Below, piece by piece: positions 1-6,039 of a DNA stretch of 20,098 nt. The stretch's first letter is position 1. Every line of letters starts with the position of its first letter. The notes under the pieces are model-generated. The model was not told the DNA's origin. It searched no databases and was given only the letters and a program-made list of their open reading frames with translations. The position numbers were made by a program, and so were the translations under genes. Source of the stretch: a virus; the IMG/VR virus record IMGVR_UViG_3300033143_001703, positions 1 to 20,098 of that record; one strand, written 5' to 3'.

Positions 1-1
1 A

Positions 2-133
2 ATAAAATTCGAACGGACTAGTGCAGAGAAAATAAGAATAGTCAAACCTGAAGACAAAAGCCCTGACTTTGCCGATGCTCTTATGATGTTGACATTCGAA
101 CAAGACAAGGCTGTTAAGTTTGGATTCATATAG
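2..133 (+). CDS. terL: Terminase large subunit, C-terminal end (partial)
   Basis: The reading frame is open from the window edge to TAG and encodes about 43 residues. It contains the stretch KSPDFADALMML, which resembles the Pro-Asp-x-Ala-Asp-Ala end of the RNase H-like nuclease domain in large terminases. That nuclease cuts concatemeric viral DNA during head filling, and the ATPase half lies outside the window. Position supports the call: the portal gene follows, as in most tailed-virus maps. Only the last tenth or so of the protein is visible, so the assignment rests on this motif plus context. The rest of the gene would settle it. Confidence 0.7.
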   Translation: MKFERTSAEKIRIVKPEDKSPDFADALMMLTFEQDKAVKFGFI

Positions 134-150
134 ATATGGAGGCGAGAATT

Positions 151-231
151 ATGACTTATGGAAAACCAAAAAGAGATGGATCAGGACAAGGTAAACGAGC
201 CAATAGAAAGAGAAACCCGGCATGCAGATAA
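151..231 (+). CDS. Very small basic protein
   Basis: This 26-residue ORF follows the terminase by 17 nt. A clear ribosome binding site, GGAGG at 138-142, sits 8 nt before the ATG. The peptide is rich in Arg, Lys and Gly (it starts MTYGKPKRDGSGQGKR) and ends in CR. Small basic Gly/Arg-rich peptides of this style are often seen beside phage structural genes, but I know no established function. The strong ribosome binding site and the absence of another use for this stretch argue that it is translated. It is too short for codon statistics. Confidence 0.5.
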   Translation: MTYGKPKRDGSGQGKRANRKRNPACR

Positions 232-254
232 ATATATAATTAGGAGGTAAAAAC

Positions 255-488
255 ATGGATGAGAAAGAAAAAGAATTAGAGGCTATTATGTGCCCGCACA
301 ACATTTTAGATGCTATAGAAGACGAATGGGGCGTAACTTCAAGTAAGACAGGCCGTGAAAGTGTGCATATGTTCAGAATGTATCAATGCAAAAGATGCGA
401 AAAAATATTTATGATACACGGTATGAGTGAAATTAACACACAAAAAATTAATAAAGAAAGAAAACCCATACATATAGAAGATGTTTAA
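255..488 (+). CDS. Small hypothetical protein with a possible zinc site
   Basis: 77 residues, preceded by AGGAGGT at 242-248, an ideal ribosome binding site. The N-terminus is acidic and lysine-rich (MDEKEKELE). A CPH near residue 13 and a CKRC near residues 45-48 could together ligate one zinc ion, as in small treble-clef or ribbon proteins, but no family is recognised. The last third is polar. It sits between the terminase and the GC-rich non-coding stretch and shares the coding strand and codon habits of the module. Function unknown. Confidence 0.7.
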   Translation: MDEKEKELEAIMCPHNILDAIEDEWGVTSSKTGRESVHMFRMYQCKRCEKIFMIHGMSEINTQKINKERKPIHIEDV

Positions 489-674
489 GTGCGCAGAATG
501 ATTTTCACCGGGCCTATAATCGCTTGGGAGACGGATAACTACTTGTTCGTTTTTGCCTCGCCTAGCGACCTCCGGAACTTGGATCCCCGAGTTCCAACCT
601 AGGCAAAATCTCAAGTAATTGGGCAATTCGGGACAGTTCGAACTGTTGCGTAAGAATAATAGGTAAGTGATAAA
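489..674 (+). other. GC-rich structured non-coding stretch, candidate RNA
   Basis: No convincing gene occupies this gap. A 34-codon ORF at 498-602 has no ribosome binding site and foreign codon use. The stretch is visibly richer in G and C than its surroundings and folds well. Nine consecutive pairs (one G-U) join 574-582 to 587-595 around an AUCC tetraloop. GCCTAG at 560-565 pairs with CTAGGC at 599-604 to enclose that hairpin. An alternative pairing joins TTTTGCCT at 551-558 to AGGCAAAA at 601-608. Downstream, the 14-base palindrome at 633-646 is flanked by GCAA (623-626) and TTGC (646-649). In an AT-rich genome such a patch suggests a functional RNA or leader. No tRNA cloverleaf could be drawn. 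Confidence 0.45.
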
Positions 675-1178
675 ATGGAACAAGAAAATAAGGGAATTGA
701 TCCCTGGGATGTGAAAAAATGGTATGCAAGTATAAAGAGGTTTGTCCAGACTTCTCAGCAGCCGACCCAGTCTGTGAAAGACATAGTGGTGCGCAATGCA
801 GCGAATACGGAGAATTCAGAGATGAAGAAGAAGCCGTGGGCTTTCAAGACTATGCTTCTCTGTATGGTGACGCCAGAGGACAACCGGATAAACATACTCA
901 AGCCGTTCATTACTAAGATTGAGCGAATTGGAGACAACGTAAAACTCGAGCTCGGAATAGTCAGAGATATAAACCCAGTAAAAGAATGCTTGGTTTATGT
1001 TTTAGGAACAGACGATCCTACTATAGAAGATGTGCAGGATCCTATAAACTTAGGATATTTCAGATTTTATATAATACTCAAAAATGCAAAACTGGTTAAG
1101 AAAGTTCCGTTAACATATACAGGAAAATGGTCAGATATGGAAACTAAATATCATTTACCACAGCGGAGTATTTTATAA
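675..1178 (+). CDS. Hypothetical protein
   Basis: 167 residues from an ATG with GTGAT at 667-671, the preferred ribosome site of this window. The stop TAA overlaps the next ATG (TAATG). The second half, from about residue 60, has AT-ending codons like its neighbours and looks like a compact alpha/beta protein. The first half overlaps an out-of-frame ORF at 719-916 that has more native-looking codons and a Cys motif. The true protein could therefore begin at ATG 822, where GGAGA at 809-813 would serve as ribosome site, giving about 118 residues. No family recognised. Confidence 0.6.
   Translation: MEQENKGIDPWDVKKWYASIKRFVQTSQQPTQSVKDIVVRNAANTENSEMKKKPWAFKTMLLCMVTPEDNRINILKPFITKIERIGDNVKLELGIVRDINPVKECLVYVLGTDDPTIEDVQDPINLGYFRFYIILKNAKLVKKVPLTYTGKWSDMETKYHLPQRSIL
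719..916 (+). CDS. Overlapping ORF with a four-Cys motif (uncertain)
   Basis: This 65-residue ORF lies wholly inside 675-1178 in the -1 frame. Its first 35 residues carry four or five regularly spaced cysteines (CKYKEVCPDF, then DPVC and AQC). The pattern C-x5-C-P-D-x-S...C...C with Tyr and Gly resembles small metal-binding or disulfide peptides I associate with archaea, though I cannot name a family. Codon use here, rich in GAA, GAC, AGA and purine-first codons, fits the genome better than the frame of the larger ORF. It could be translated alone from a weak site, or be joined to the first 15 residues of the larger ORF by slippage or a base error at the A6 run 714-719. Confidence 0.4.
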   Translation: MVCKYKEVCPDFSAADPVCERHSGAQCSEYGEFRDEEEAVGFQDYASLYGDARGQPDKHTQAVHY

Positions 1179-1294
1179 TGTATCACTCTGATAAGGGTCT
1201 TTATTACAGAAGGTGCAGAAGATGCTGGAAGATGTATTGGTCAAAACACAAAGGCGGAGTAGTCTGTAATAATTGTAACAAGAGGTTTTTGTAA
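1178..1294 (+). CDS. 38-residue zinc-ribbon peptide
   Basis: The ATG overlaps the previous stop and the TAA overlaps the next ATG, both as TAATG, so the peptide is translationally coupled on both sides. It has two knuckles, CRRC at residues 13-16 and CNNC at residues 30-33, separated by 13 residues. That is the geometry of a minimal zinc ribbon. The rest is basic and aromatic (WKMYWSKHK). Such peptides usually bind nucleic acid or a protein partner, but the target here is unknown. Confidence 0.65.
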   Translation: MYHSDKGLYYRRCRRCWKMYWSKHKGGVVCNNCNKRFL

Positions 1295-1716
1295 TGGTAG
1301 AAATATTAGGCATGAAAACGAACATGGAAGGAGACTTTAAGTTAACTCAGTTAGTAAGTCCTGACCTGAGAGAAGGGTACATACTAGTAATAACAATATT
1401 CAATGACGAAGATCAAGAAGGTGTATGTATAGTGACGTACCACCATGCAGATAGTTATTTCAACTTACCAAAGAACAAAATGACAGAAGTAGCGAGATAT
1501 AGAAACAAAGAAGAGGCATGGAAAAATCATGATAAAATTGAGGAGGATTTGATGCAAAATGCACATAACTACGTTAAACATGGGACCATTGGAGCAACAC
1601 CTGAACTTCATAAAAAACCTAATGAAAAAGAAGTACGTGATAGAGGGGAAGTTCAGAAAAGGGTACGCGAGCCCCCTAGTGTCGATATGGATGCCGATGG
1701 ACATAAGAATTCATAA
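1294..1716 (+). CDS. Hypothetical protein
   Basis: 140 residues, start coupled to the preceding stop. Residues 1-75 look like a beta-rich domain, followed by a charged helix near residues 70-95 (ARYRNKEEAWKNHDKIEEDL). The last 45 residues are polar and probably disordered. AGGAGG at 1541-1546 lies 5 nt before an in-frame ATG at 1552, so a short C-terminal product could also be made. Over 1559-1690 a second frame is open too. Third-position AT bias and purine-first codons favour this frame. No family recognised. Confidence 0.65.
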   Translation: MVEILGMKTNMEGDFKLTQLVSPDLREGYILVITIFNDEDQEGVCIVTYHHADSYFNLPKNKMTEVARYRNKEEAWKNHDKIEEDLMQNAHNYVKHGTIGATPELHKKPNEKEVRDRGEVQKRVREPPSVDMDADGHKNS

Positions 1717-1972
1717 TCAGGCAGCAGAACGATTGTTGTATGATTTAGGGCACACAGCCCCGGTTATGAACGGAACTGTTACAGAACACACAGGCGGAAT
1801 GTTTAATAAATTAATATGGCTGATAAATTTGTTTACTCCATTGAAGAAAGCTAAAACTGCTGTGAATCCTAAAAAGACTAAACCGTTCATGGGTGGTTGG
1901 TATTATTCGATAGTTGTAGGAGCTGTTAAGGATCCTGATCATGGTCAACACCAGGGAGAGGAGCTGATGTAA
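1691..1972 (+). CDS. Hypothetical protein with hydrophobic segment
   Basis: The start at 1691 (or 1697, two codons on) is chosen because the frame upstream, open back to 1559, has GC-rich third positions unlike this genome. About 93 residues result. A hydrophobic run (NKLIWLINLFTPL) sits near residues 37-49, short for a transmembrane helix but possibly amphipathic. A Lys/Pro-rich stretch and an aromatic segment (GGWYYSIVVGAV) follow. The stop overlaps the next start as TAATG. The 26-nt overlap with the preceding gene suggests translational coupling. Function unknown. The longer form from 1559 remains possible. Confidence 0.55.
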   Translation: MPMDIRIHNQAAERLLYDLGHTAPVMNGTVTEHTGGMFNKLIWLINLFTPLKKAKTAVNPKKTKPFMGGWYYSIVVGAVKDPDHGQHQGEELM

Positions 1973-2175
1973 TGAGCCAAGCAGAAGTAATTGAAATATT
2001 GGAGAAACATGGAGAATTAACATCAAAAGAAATAACATGTTTAACAAAAAAAGGAATGAATAGCATACAAGCAAACTTAAGAAAATTACTTAAAATAGGT
2101 ACAATAGAATTTAGAGAAATCCCAAGAATAATAGGAAAAGGAGCACCTATAAGAAAATACAAATTGAAGAAGTGA
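1972..2175 (+). CDS. Winged-helix DNA-binding protein
   Basis: 67 residues with a classic winged-helix layout. Helix 1 is near residues 2-13 (SQAEVIEILEKHG), then ELTSKEI and a recognition helix around residues 28-42 (GMNSIQANLRKLLKIG). A basic wing ends in RKYKLKK. Single-domain proteins of this type are common in archaea and their viruses and act as local transcription regulators. It is coupled to the upstream gene by TAATG and followed closely by another small gene. It may control the small-gene block or the promoter-like box before the portal gene. The target is inferred, not seen. Confidence 0.75.
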   Translation: MSQAEVIEILEKHGELTSKEITCLTKKGMNSIQANLRKLLKIGTIEFREIPRIIGKGAPIRKYKLKK

Positions 2176-2179
2176 TTAA

Positions 2180-2563
2180 ATGGCGACAACATTACAGTTA
2201 GATCAGGAGGCAGTAGCTTTGTTAGATAAGTATTGTAACAGATCAGACAGGACAGCAACAGTTTCAACTATGGTAGATAGAATAGCTAAACAATGGATTA
2301 CGCAAGGATTCAGCGCGTGGAAACAAAACCCAGTTATGCTTATGAATTTCAAAATAAAAGCTGAGAAGATTAATGAAAATAAAATTATGGGCGTAAAGAT
2401 TAGATCAGTTACTGCTAATAATTTTAAAAGAGGATGTGAGATATTAAACGTAGATCCAGTGGTTCTTCTCTCGTGGTTGTCTAAGGTATTCATAAAGGCT
2501 TTCAATATAAAAGAGATGGCTAAGTACAAACCAAAGGGAACCATAGGTTCACGAAAAACTTAA
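2180..2563 (+). CDS. Hypothetical protein
   Basis: 127 residues, ATG preceded by AGTGATT (GTGAT at 2173-2177), 4 nt after the wHTH stop. The N-terminus (TLQLDQEAVALLDKYC) has a strand-helix pattern that loosely recalls ribbon-helix-helix proteins. The remainder is basic and mostly helical, and the C-terminus is Lys/Gly-rich (YKPKGTIGSRKT). This could be a DNA-binding protein or a small virion component, but no family is recognised. Its last codons overlap the promoter-like CTTAAATA box that precedes the portal gene. Confidence 0.65.
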   Translation: MATTLQLDQEAVALLDKYCNRSDRTATVSTMVDRIAKQWITQGFSAWKQNPVMLMNFKIKAEKINENKIMGVKIRSVTANNFKRGCEILNVDPVVLLSWLSKVFIKAFNIKEMAKYKPKGTIGSRKT

Positions 2564-2566
2564 ATA
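2553..2566 (+). promoter_or_regulatory. Candidate BRE/TATA promoter before portal gene
   Basis: CGAAAA is followed by CTTAAATA at 2559-2566, overlapping the stop codon of the upstream gene. Archaeal promoters have a purine/A-rich BRE directly before a TATA box, and transcription starts about 22-27 nt downstream. That would place the start near 2585-2590, 13-18 nt before the portal ATG, which lacks a good ribosome site. Fourteen bases starting at 2554 are shared with the boxes at 9192 and 14087. Confidence 0.5.
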
Positions 2567-2602
2567 AAAGGAAAAATGTTATGTATAGTATCATAGTTCA
2601 TA

Positions 2603-5008
2603 ATGACGAATGAAACCAGCATGCCCGGCATCACTCAAAGACTCAAAGCAGCATTTTCAAGTGCACGAGAACGAGTAGGTGTAGGTAGCATCAGTGGGCC
2701 TAATAAAAACAATGACATATACAAAGCAGTCATACCGAATTTTCTATACAAACCACCATATGGTTACCCAAGATTTGTAGACATACCGGAAATTAGAAGG
2801 CTGGCAGCTACGCCGTTTGTTAACATGGTTATTAATACAATAGTTAACGAAATAGCAGCTGTTGAATGGGATATAGTGCCTAAAGATGGTAGTGAAGTAT
2901 CGGACTCTGAAATAAAGAGAATAAAAGATTTCTTTAATGATCCTAACAATACAAAAGAAAACTTTGACGAAATGATACGTAAAGTAGTCGTCGATATGCT
3001 TACAATAGACTCAGGAGTATTCGTGAAGGTATTTAATTTAAAAAGAGAATTCTCACAGCTGTACGTAAGAGACGGGGGAACTTTTACTAAAAATCCTGAT
3101 ATATATGGTACGTTTGAAAATAGAGCAGAGTTTGTATTCATAGATGAGTGGAATACAATGGACAAGGAAGAACTAGAAACATACTTTCAAGATAGGCCTG
3201 CTTATTTTCAATATGGATGGTCAACTGGTGCTAGGCCTATGCCATTCGGAACAAGAGAAATAGTTTACATGATGTTAAACCCACAACCAGATTCAATTTA
3301 CGGAAGATCACCAATGGAAGCACTTCTAACAACTGTACAAATGTTAGTGTATGGAATTGAACACAACTTAGAATATTTCACAGATAACAATATACCAAAA
3401 GGAATTATAGAAGCCGTTGGTATGAACTCTCAGGATATTAAAGATTTTAAACAACAGTGGAAAGACCAACAGAGGATCAAAGACGAAAATGGGAACTGGA
3501 GAAATAGATGGTACAATATGCCTATGCTAGGGACTAAAGCAAATTTCCATAGATTACAATTTTCTAATGCAGAACTAGAACTTATAGGACAACAGAAATG
3601 GTTCTCTAAATTAGTATGGGCATGCTTCGGAGTAACACCAAGCGAACTAGGATTTACTGAAGATTCAAATAAGTCAACAGAAATAATTCAAAGCAGAGTG
3701 TTTAGAAGAAAGGCAATACGACCTATTTTAAAATCATTGGAATTTCACATTAATGCTGAAATAGTCTGGCAGGAATTTAACGAAGATGCGGCATTCCAGT
3801 TTGATACATATGATCTAGAAGAAGATATACACAGACACACGCTGTTTGAAATGCAACTTAGAAACGGAATAAGAACAGTAAACGAAGTCAGAGAAGATAT
3901 GGGCCTAGAAACAGTTGAAGGTGGGGATGACATACGTAAAACAACTGGCTCAATGTTTAATCCATTCGATGAAGATAAAAAAAAACTAAAGATAACTGAA
4001 GAAGACAATATGGATCCTGATAAAAAGCCACCTGAAGATAAAGCTATGAATACAACAATGTCAATCATACCAGGACCCTTTGAAAGAATAACCGAAGTTA
4101 AACTTGAAAAGATTCTAATTAAATTATTGAAGTTAAAAAAGAAGAACGTAGACAACGTTGTAGAGTCTATGAATATGCCGAATAAACTCTCTGAAATAAA
4201 ATCTGAGTTGTCTGATAAATTTGAAGGAGAAATTGATTTAAGTGAAGCTTCTGAAGTTGTTAATAAAGCAATACAAGAACAATTTCTAACAGGTGTAGAA
4301 GACGCCGGGAAACAACTTAATATGAATTTCGTACCTGACAGACGTGCTATAAAATTCTTACAGGATCATGCTTTAGAAAACATAAAGGACATGTCAGAAG
4401 AAATTAAAAACGATATTAGGGCAGAATTAGAAAGGGGTATGATTAACGGCGAGGGAATACCACAAATGAAAGCTAGGGTAAATAAAATATTCAAAGCAGG
4501 AATAGTTAGAGCAACAGCAATAGCAAGAACTGAAACTAACCGGGCCAGCAACATGGGACACTTAGACGGGTACAAACAGGGTGGAGTTGAAAAAAAGAAG
4601 TGGGTAGCAGCAATGGACAATAGAACATCATCTATATGCAGAAGGCTCAACGGAAAGACTGTTGGAATAAATGAAGATTTTGACGATTCTATAACAGGGT
4701 GGGAAGGAAAGGTACCACCAGCTCATGTTAATTGTTTGCTTAAAGATACTAATATTAGAACTAAAACAGGAATTAAGAAAGTACAGGATATACAAATAGG
4801 AGACAATGTTTTAACTCATAACAATAGATATAGAGAGGTTACAGGTACTATGAATAATGAAAGTGATTTTTATTATGAAGTTGAGGTAGGTACAGGTAAG
4901 AATAAAAAGAAACTGAAAATTACAGGGGATCATCCAGTTCTTACAAACAATGGCTGGAAATTAGTTAAAGATTTAGAAATAAACGATTTTGTGATGGCGA
5001 TGAAATGA
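2603..5008 (+). CDS. Portal-MuF head protein fused to an N-terminal intein half
   Basis: 801 residues in three parts. Residues about 25-440 are a phage portal protein (NPQPDSIYGRSPMEAL, then KWFSKLVWACFGVTPSELGF). The portal forms the dodecameric DNA channel and nucleates the head. Residues about 500-710 are a MuF / SPP1 gp7-type minor head domain (ATAIARTETNRASNMG, WVAAMDNRTSSICRRLNG, VPPAHVN). Residues 711-801 are the front half of an intein: Cys1 block A (CLLKDTNIRTKTG), then block B with TGDHPV. The ORF stops just after block B, and the rest is in the next ORF in the -1 frame. The joined extein would be 722 residues. The ATG has no clear ribosome site but lies downstream of a TATA-like box. 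A portal fused to MuF is uncommon, since they are usually adjacent genes. Confidence 0.9.
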   Translation: MTNETSMPGITQRLKAAFSSARERVGVGSISGPNKNNDIYKAVIPNFLYKPPYGYPRFVDIPEIRRLAATPFVNMVINTIVNEIAAVEWDIVPKDGSEVSDSEIKRIKDFFNDPNNTKENFDEMIRKVVVDMLTIDSGVFVKVFNLKREFSQLYVRDGGTFTKNPDIYGTFENRAEFVFIDEWNTMDKEELETYFQDRPAYFQYGWSTGARPMPFGTREIVYMMLNPQPDSIYGRSPMEALLTTVQMLVYGIEHNLEYFTDNNIPKGIIEAVGMNSQDIKDFKQQWKDQQRIKDENGNWRNRWYNMPMLGTKANFHRLQFSNAELELIGQQKWFSKLVWACFGVTPSELGFTEDSNKSTEIIQSRVFRRKAIRPILKSLEFHINAEIVWQEFNEDAAFQFDTYDLEEDIHRHTLFEMQLRNGIRTVNEVREDMGLETVEGGDDIRKTTGSMFNPFDEDKKKLKITEEDNMDPDKKPPEDKAMNTTMSIIPGPFERITEVKLEKILIKLLKLKKKNVDNVVESMNMPNKLSEIKSELSDKFEGEIDLSEASEVVNKAIQEQFLTGVEDAGKQLNMNFVPDRRAIKFLQDHALENIKDMSEEIKNDIRAELERGMINGEGIPQMKARVNKIFKAGIVRATAIARTETNRASNMGHLDGYKQGGVEKKKWVAAMDNRTSSICRRLNGKTVGINEDFDDSITGWEGKVPPAHVNCLLKDTNIRTKTGIKKVQDIQIGDNVLTHNNRYREVTGTMNNESDFYYEVEVGTGKNKKKLKITGDHPVLTNNGWKLVKDLEINDFVMAMK

Positions 5009-5319
5009 AATGGAAATGTATTCAATGTGGAAAGGAAAGGGAAGATTTTCCTTATTTAGCTAAAAAAAGGAAATATTGCTCTGCTAAATGTCAAATGTTT
5101 TATGAATACGAAAACGGTATAAGAGACCCATTTAAGATAATAAAGAAGGCAATAAAGGCATCTCAGAAAAGAATGAAAAATGATAAATGTCATGTTAAGA
5201 ATGAATTTGTATTTTTGAAAGTAAAAAACATTAAACAAATTCCAACAAAATCAGAGGTATATAATTTTTCAGTAGCAGAAGACGAAAGTTATGTAGCTAA
5301 TGATATTATTGTTCACAAT
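4733..5319 (+). mobile_element. Divided intein inserted in the MuF domain
   Basis: The insertion begins at Cys1 (codon 4733-4735) and ends at the His-Asn pair (codons 5314-5319), with Cys+1 at 5320. Removing it rejoins PPAHVN to CRSRIVAV, the usual conserved end of MuF domains. The N-half is 91 residues with blocks A and B (TGDH). The C-half is 105 residues with block F (VYNFSVAEDESYVAN) and block G (DIIVHN before C). All splice-site residues of a class 1 intein are present. The reading frame breaks between B and F, at the place where homing endonucleases normally sit, through an ATGA stop/start overlap at 5005-5008. No LAGLIDADG or full HNH motif is seen. Confidence 0.85.
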
Positions 5320-5358
5320 TGTAGGAGCCGTATAGTTGCAGTGTTGGAGGACAATTAA
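5005..5358 (+). CDS. C-terminal intein half with zinc finger, plus last 12 MuF residues
   Basis: 117 residues starting at an ATG that overlaps the TGA of the portal-MuF ORF. Residues 1-35 form a treble-clef-like zinc finger: CIQC at 5-8 and CSAKC at 25-29, with the KRKYCS signature seen in zinc fingers of HNH-type homing enzymes. A basic helix follows (residues about 43-62), then intein blocks F and G ending VHN at residues 103-105. The last 12 residues, CRSRIVAVLEDN, are the end of the MuF domain. With no ribosome site of its own visible, it is probably translated by termination-reinitiation. It can only supply the MuF tail if it trans-splices with the upstream half. Confidence 0.85.
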   Translation: MKWKCIQCGKEREDFPYLAKKRKYCSAKCQMFYEYENGIRDPFKIIKKAIKASQKRMKNDKCHVKNEFVFLKVKNIKQIPTKSEVYNFSVAEDESYVANDIIVHNCRSRIVAVLEDN

Positions 5359-5359
5359 C

Positions 5360-5680
5360 ATGATTATAATAGACGTGGATCTAAATACATTCAAAAGTCT
5401 TAGAGTAGGAGACTCCTCTAGATATTTCTATATAGATAAAATGGAAACACTAGAAATTTATTCTGCTGTTGGTGGAATGCTTATGAGATATATTTATACA
5501 AAGAGAAACGACGAGAACGATACCCTATTCTTTGAACAGAACGGAATTAACGATGCCATACTTGTTGAAAAAATAAGCCATGTTAATGAAAACCAATGGA
5601 GAGATATGTTTATTGAAATTAGAAGATTGTTATTTGATATAAATGAAAAAACAGAGGTGAGACAAAATGACGATACCTGA
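5360..5680 (+). CDS. Hypothetical structural-module protein
   Basis: 106 residues. The start at 5360 is chosen because GGAGG at 5345-5349, inside the preceding gene, lies 10 nt upstream. A longer frame from 5336 lacks a ribosome site. The protein looks alpha/beta, with beta strands at the front (MIIIDVDLNTFKSL) and an acidic amphipathic helix near the end (WRDMFIEIRRLLFDIN). The C-terminus overlaps the next gene by 14 nt. No family recognised. By position, between portal and fibre, it may be a virion or assembly protein. Confidence 0.7.
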   Translation: MIIIDVDLNTFKSLRVGDSSRYFYIDKMETLEIYSAVGGMLMRYIYTKRNDENDTLFFEQNGINDAILVEKISHVNENQWRDMFIEIRRLLFDINEKTEVRQNDDT

Positions 5681-6035
5681 TTCTGAAATAGACAGAAGAA
5701 AGAAAAAATATAGAGATATTAACAGCAGGGTAGCAGTCGGTGTGGATTTAGAAAGTCCAACAACAAGCGCAGCGCACACTATTATAGAATGTGGTACAGG
5801 CACAGGAACAGAATTAACAGCAGGACTAGAACCCAGGAAAGCAACTATATTCCAATTACTTAATGAAAATACAGTAATGGTTGCATCATCTTTCGTAGCA
5901 AGTACAGGAAGCGAAAGAGGATTAAAATTATCAGAAGGAGATTCATTAACATTTTCAACAGGAACAGGTATAACATACTTTGGTATTTCTGTAGGCACTG
6001 GAACAGGAGAAGTTGCTGTACAAGAGATTGGGTGA
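5667..6035 (+). CDS. Small beta-rich virion protein, possible decoration or fibre base
   Basis: 122 residues, ATG preceded by GAGGTGAGAC at 5653-5662. After a basic N-terminal helix (DRRKKKYRDINSR), the rest is a Gly/Thr-rich beta domain with repeated GTGTG segments. It resembles the small beta-sandwich domain of phage decoration and fibre-associated proteins: an alignment to the nucleus RKATIFQLLNEN, then TASxGxxL and an ending of alternating hydrophobic residues (GEVAVQEIG). It directly precedes the large fibre gene and may anchor or decorate it. The assignment rests on fold style only. Confidence 0.6.
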   Translation: MTIPDSEIDRRKKKYRDINSRVAVGVDLESPTTSAAHTIIECGTGTGTELTAGLEPRKATIFQLLNENTVMVASSFVASTGSERGLKLSEGDSLTFSTGTGITYFGISVGTGTGEVAVQEIG

Positions 6036-6039
6036 TTAT

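Noticed and set aside
498-602. 34-codon + ORF in the non-coding patch
   Set aside because: No ribosome site, codon use unlike the genome, and it coincides with strong stem-loops.
510-650. tRNA gene (a TTCGAAC motif at 637-643 looks like a T-loop)
   Set aside because: The motif is part of a palindrome; T-stem, D-arm and acceptor pairing could not be built, and there is no CCA or matching 5' end.
489-674. phi29-type packaging RNA
   Set aside because: Proximity to the terminase is suggestive, but neither the fold nor any motif can be tied to that RNA, and this terminase type does not need one.
339-683. 114-residue minus-strand ORF covering the non-coding patch
   Set aside because: All other genes are on the + strand, no ribosome site is visible, and it overlaps a well-supported + gene. 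The structured-RNA reading explains the patch better.
4969-5008. Programmed -1 frameshift joining the two intein halves
   Set aside because: No canonical slippery heptamer in the shared open window; ATGA reinitiation is the simpler explanation.
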